A stretch of 64,000 nucleotides of DNA from the NCBI GenBank assembly GCA_933228895.1, contig OW121851.1, forward strand, positions 131,053,624 to 131,117,623. Direction: 5' to 3'. The position numbers were made by a program, and so were the translations under genes. Source of the stretch: Platycnemis pennipes. Taxonomy: Eukaryota; Arthropoda; Insecta; Odonata; Platycnemididae. How positions within the stretch are numbered: the first letter of the stretch is position 1; each line of letters starts with the position of its first letter. Below are positions 61,029 to 64,000 of the stretch, one piece after another. Below the pieces are notes generated by a model that had not been told where the DNA came from, made no database searches, and saw nothing but the letters and a program-made list of their open reading frames with translations.

Positions 61029-61319
61029 TGTTTGAAACCGTCGGGACTATCTCGATTAGGTAACCAAGGTGTCAAGTGGTATAAACATTAATGGTTCGCA
61101 AATCGGTGTGTTAAAACCTCTGATCACAACCTCATTCATCGTTTGCACTTGTTTTTTATCTCATTTGGGAGCTCTATAGTCGAGAGAGATAGAAAAACTT
61201 ATATGGAAACAATTAATGATATTACAACGAGCGATTCAGACACACTAAATGTTTTAACCATTGATGTTTGTACCACGTGACTTTTTTGTTTTTCGAGGTA
61301 ATCCCGAAGGTTTCAAACA
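61029..61319. mobile_element. MITE with gaaaccgtcgg termini, copy 2
   Basis: Inverted arms of about 85 bp: tgtttgaaaccgtcgggact at the left and the complement of tgtttgaaaccttcgggatt at the right. Inner words ggtaaccaagg, gtggtataaacat and aatggtt also pair. The family is the same as 19395-19634 but this copy has a longer core. There is no coding sequence. Confidence 0.85.
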
Positions 61320-61708
61320 TACCTTCACTATCCATCATTGAAAAGTTTCATTGCATTACTATTTTGGGGATGATGTGACCGGAAATCCTTTGCTATACGA
61401 TTGCTTGATTAGGTTCTTCACTATGCTACATGCACTGGGCCTGTCCTTCCCCTCTTATCTCATATCCTTTGGACTCCATCCACCTTATTTTTCTATTATT
61501 CTACTCCCACGTGGATGGAAGAGGTCAACTTTCCAAATATCACTTCCACTTTCCAGTCTTTTCCCGCCTTCTCTTCCTTTTCGGCCGAAGTTGGTGAGAC
61601 ATTTGAGGCGAGATTCTCTCTGAGGGAATGTAATTTTCACAAGGGTATAGGAAGATATTTTGTGAGTGAAATGTGGTGATGGCTAAAGTGCAGGCTTGGA
61701 TTTCATCT
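61320..61708. other. Unassigned sequence
   Basis: Pyrimidine-rich, nothing recognised. Confidence 0.4.
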
Positions 61709-62565
61709 ACATCTACGAAATACCCTGCAAGTCACCACGAGGGTGTGTGACAGGGAGTGAAGATCACCAAACATGTAATATTGACATGCAACTAGGCTAC
61801 TACATGGAAACATGTCATATAATAAGGTCACATGCAGCTAAATGGTTAGTATCTACATAGTAATGAAGTATTATTGTTTGTAATGACATTAATGTAAATA
61901 TTTTTATCTATATATCTACCATGCATGGGTCAGTAATGTTAATACATGCATCATGCACTACAGACTACACTAACAATATTGTACCTTCCTATCTCTTTAC
62001 TATATGCTGTCTATTTTGTTCTCTGATAGTACGGGGAAAAAATGACATTTTGAATGTATCGCATAGACAATCTATCTCTTTAAATCTTATTTATCTGGTT
62101 TTTTTTTATATAATACTAACATCTCCGGTAAAACTATCTAGTTGTAAAGATTTAAATTTCTGCAGGAGATTTAACATGCACTTTAATCTTCGATCTGATA
62201 ATGATTCCGTACCTAATTCTTCTATTAATTCTGATACACTACTAAGCCTATCGTAACGCCTTTTTGCAAATCTAGCTGCTCTACGCTGCACACTTTCTAG
62301 CTCTCTGATCAATCTTAATTCATTCGGATCCAACATAATGGCTGCATATTCAAGGTGGGGCCTAACTAGTAAAAAGTAACATCGCTCTTTCGTCACATTT
62401 CCCAAGTTCTCTTTTAATAAATCCTAGCGTTCTCTTATCCATATTTCCCGGATGTGTCTTTCCCACGATACATCTTTAGTGATTGTTACGCTTGCCTTAT
62501 GGTTTCAACGCTTTCGATTGTCGTATTGCTAAAGCTATAAGCTCTATCCAATGAGATGTTTTCCG
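61709..62565 (-). mobile_element. CR1-like family A copy with RT C-terminus
   Basis: The 3' end lies at 61709, preceded on the plus strand by catctacatctac, i.e. a gtagat 3' tail on the element strand, then aataccctgcaagtcacc. On the minus strand 62405-62106 encodes RCYFLLVRPHLEYAA, DPNELRLIRELESVQ, RRAARFAKRRYDRLSSVSEL and ESLSDRRLKCMLNLLQKF, the best-preserved RT end in the window. Upstream coding continues to about 62565 with frameshifts. It is 5'-truncated and non-functional. Confidence 0.9.
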
Positions 62566-62835
62566 AGGCCCATGGCTTCAATCCTGGTAGTGGTTGAGAT
62601 TCCTCAGCGGAATTTGATCCCGGATGTACTGTGTGGTATAGAGTGGAGGCACCTCAAGTGTAGTACTCAGTCCATCGGATGAGACGCTAAATGGTGGACC
62701 TCTTGGCACTCCTTCATAGTAGTAGGCTATTTTCGACGCTGGCCTAGGGGCCTCCTATCTCGATAGGATTACTTATCTACCGTAGGGCTAATGCTCAAAT
62801 GCCCTTCGTTGTCGGCAACCTCTCTCTAGCCACCA
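62566..62835 (+). mobile_element. SINE-B relative, headless and diverged
   Basis: The order of ggcccatggcttcaatcctgg, gtagtactcagtccatcgg, atgagacgctaaatgg and tagtaggctattttcgacgc follows the body of the 57.2-kb SINE. The A box is missing and a second diverged T-arm-like segment is present. Confidence 0.6.
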
Positions 62836-63206
62836 GTACCCTGGAGGATAAAATGTAGTGGCTGCATGAAAAAAGAGATTGACTGTAGTATTACCAGGAG
62901 AGGAGTAGAGAAAGCTGTTTCAGTGGTGTTCATGCTCTTGAACAAGGGTCTGCTTACTTCACTGTCGCGAACAAGATTCGGGGTACGTGCATATGGCTCT
63001 GAAGTATAATTGAAAAGGTGCATAAAACTATCACTGTTTAGTGTGTGAAAGAGGTATTGAATTATTTAATGAAACTAATATCACCATTTATTTCAATCAT
63101 AGCAACTTAGAATCGTTCCTTACACCACAAACAACTCTACATGACCTAATTATGCTAGTGTTTTTAAAGAAATGTATGATTAGTGCATTAGCGTAGCGTA
63201 TGGTAC
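62836..63206. other. Unassigned sequence
   Basis: Nothing recognised. Confidence 0.4.
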
Positions 63207-63525
63207 ATACCCACTCACTCAGTGATTCAATCCGAAGGTTGATCTTTGATAGGTGAGAGTAGAGCTCACCCTGAACTAAGCCAACGGCGTGTAAAATTAA
63301 CACCTTCAGGGTAGGGGGGCCAGTTCCTTTCCCAGGGCCACCTGCGATTTCCTACGAAGTTCTGGCATGCAGAAAATCGAATCGCGAGAGATAGATGGGG
63401 GTGTCCAGAAAGACTCTCTCCCGGGATTTGAACCCGGGACTTACATTTCCCGGACTTACGACTTATGACCCTAGGCTCATCAGTAGCTCAGTGATCAACC
63501 CCCTGGGCCACCACACATTCATAGA
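63207..63525 (-). mobile_element. tRNA-derived SINE-A, full copy
   Basis: On the minus strand the head runs from ggtggcccagggggttgatc and actgagctactgatgagcc to the T-arm cccgggttcaaatcccggg (B box gttcaaatcc). It continues into the same tail as the 4.2-kb copy (cctgggaaaggaactggccc, gggtgagctctactctcacc). The A box is more eroded than at 4.2 kb and an extra 30 bp or so separates it from the B box. The target duplication is not clear. Confidence 0.8.
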
Positions 63526-63950
63526 AATAGCGAGAGTGTATTTTGTCTGATATTACGTTGTTTCAATAGTGATGTACATAATAATATTTAATTTTATATT
63601 TTACGTTTATGCATCGTAGTTATACTATAAGAGATCGCAATAGGCAGCTTAGCAAAGAGATAGGTAGGTGTAATATTGTTAGAGTAGTCTGTGGTGAATG
63701 ATGTATGTATTGACATTACTAACCCATGCATGGTAGGTAAATACAAACAAACTTTTAGATAAATGCCATTACAACCAATAATCCTTCATTAATATGTAGA
63801 TATTAACCATCTAGCTGCATGTGACCTTATTATATGACATGTTTCAATGTAGTACCCTAGATGCATGTCAATAGTGCACGTTTGGTGATCTTCGCCCCCT
63901 GCCACACACCCTCGTGGTGGCTTGCAGGGTATTGCGTAGATGTAGATGTT
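63526..63950 (+). mobile_element. CR1-like family A 3' end
   Basis: In plus orientation it contains taggcagcttagcaaaga, gtagtctgtggtgaatgatg, gcatgtgaccttattatatg, ttcgccccctgccacacacc and the terminal gtggcttgcagggtattgcg with a gtagatgtagatg tail, the clearest example of the family's 3' microsatellite. The RT part is missing. Confidence 0.85.
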
Positions 63951-64000
63951 TTTGATTTTGAATAAGTTTTAAATTGTTGTGGAGGATATATTTGGCTCTT

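Overview
This is a gene-free or nearly gene-free stretch of a eukaryotic nuclear genome. It is AT-rich overall, has scattered CpG-dense islands of a few hundred bases, lacks long open frames, and is packed with old transposable elements. The mix (CR1/L2-like and RTE-like non-LTR retrotransposons, a Penelope-like element with a GIY-YIG endonuclease, hAT and TA-target DNA transposons, and tRNA-derived SINEs with intact-looking A and B boxes) fits an arthropod, most likely an insect. I cannot name the species from sequence alone. I found no convincing host protein-coding gene, no rRNA gene, no functional tRNA gene and no CRISPR. The window could be intergenic or lie inside a very large intron.

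Layout. 1-5.5 kb: the end of a TIR element at the left edge, a CpG island, CR1-like fragments of two related families (here A and B), tRNA-like SINE pieces, a SINE inserted into a CR1 copy with an 8-bp target duplication, and an 83-bp minisatellite. 5.5-10 kb: CpG-rich patches and unrecognised sequence. 10-11.2 kb: a CR1-like copy split by a MITE. 12-14.2 kb: a long-armed foldback element with an internal minisatellite, then a short hAT MITE with a near-perfect 8-bp target duplication. 14.7-17.1 kb: an inverted repeat and a 1.9-kb RTE-type retrotransposon relic traceable through endonuclease linker, RT and C-terminal motifs. 18.4-19.7 kb: a diverged direct repeat and a 240-bp MITE whose sibling lies at 61 kb. 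29.3-31.1 kb: a Penelope-like element bounded by about 210-bp inverted repeats. 36.7-37.9 kb: a CR1-like copy invaded by an 87-bp-arm hairpin. 40.2-42.9 kb: a 2.07-kb hAT element (BED finger relic, 8-bp target duplication) nested inside a larger inverted repeat. 43.4-44.3 kb: a tandem dimer of a MITE with 33-bp perfect TIRs. 50.9-51.3 kb: an exact 185-bp tandem duplication. 55-64 kb: several more CR1-like and SINE copies.

The elements do not form a pathway. They record successive insertion, nesting and decay. The best candidates for something new are structural: the near-perfect hairpin at 37.5 kb, the MITE dimer at 43.4-44.3 kb, the foldback with a minisatellite core at 12 kb, and the habit of CR1-like copies to abut or nest in each other's 3' ends. 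No new multi-gene system is visible.
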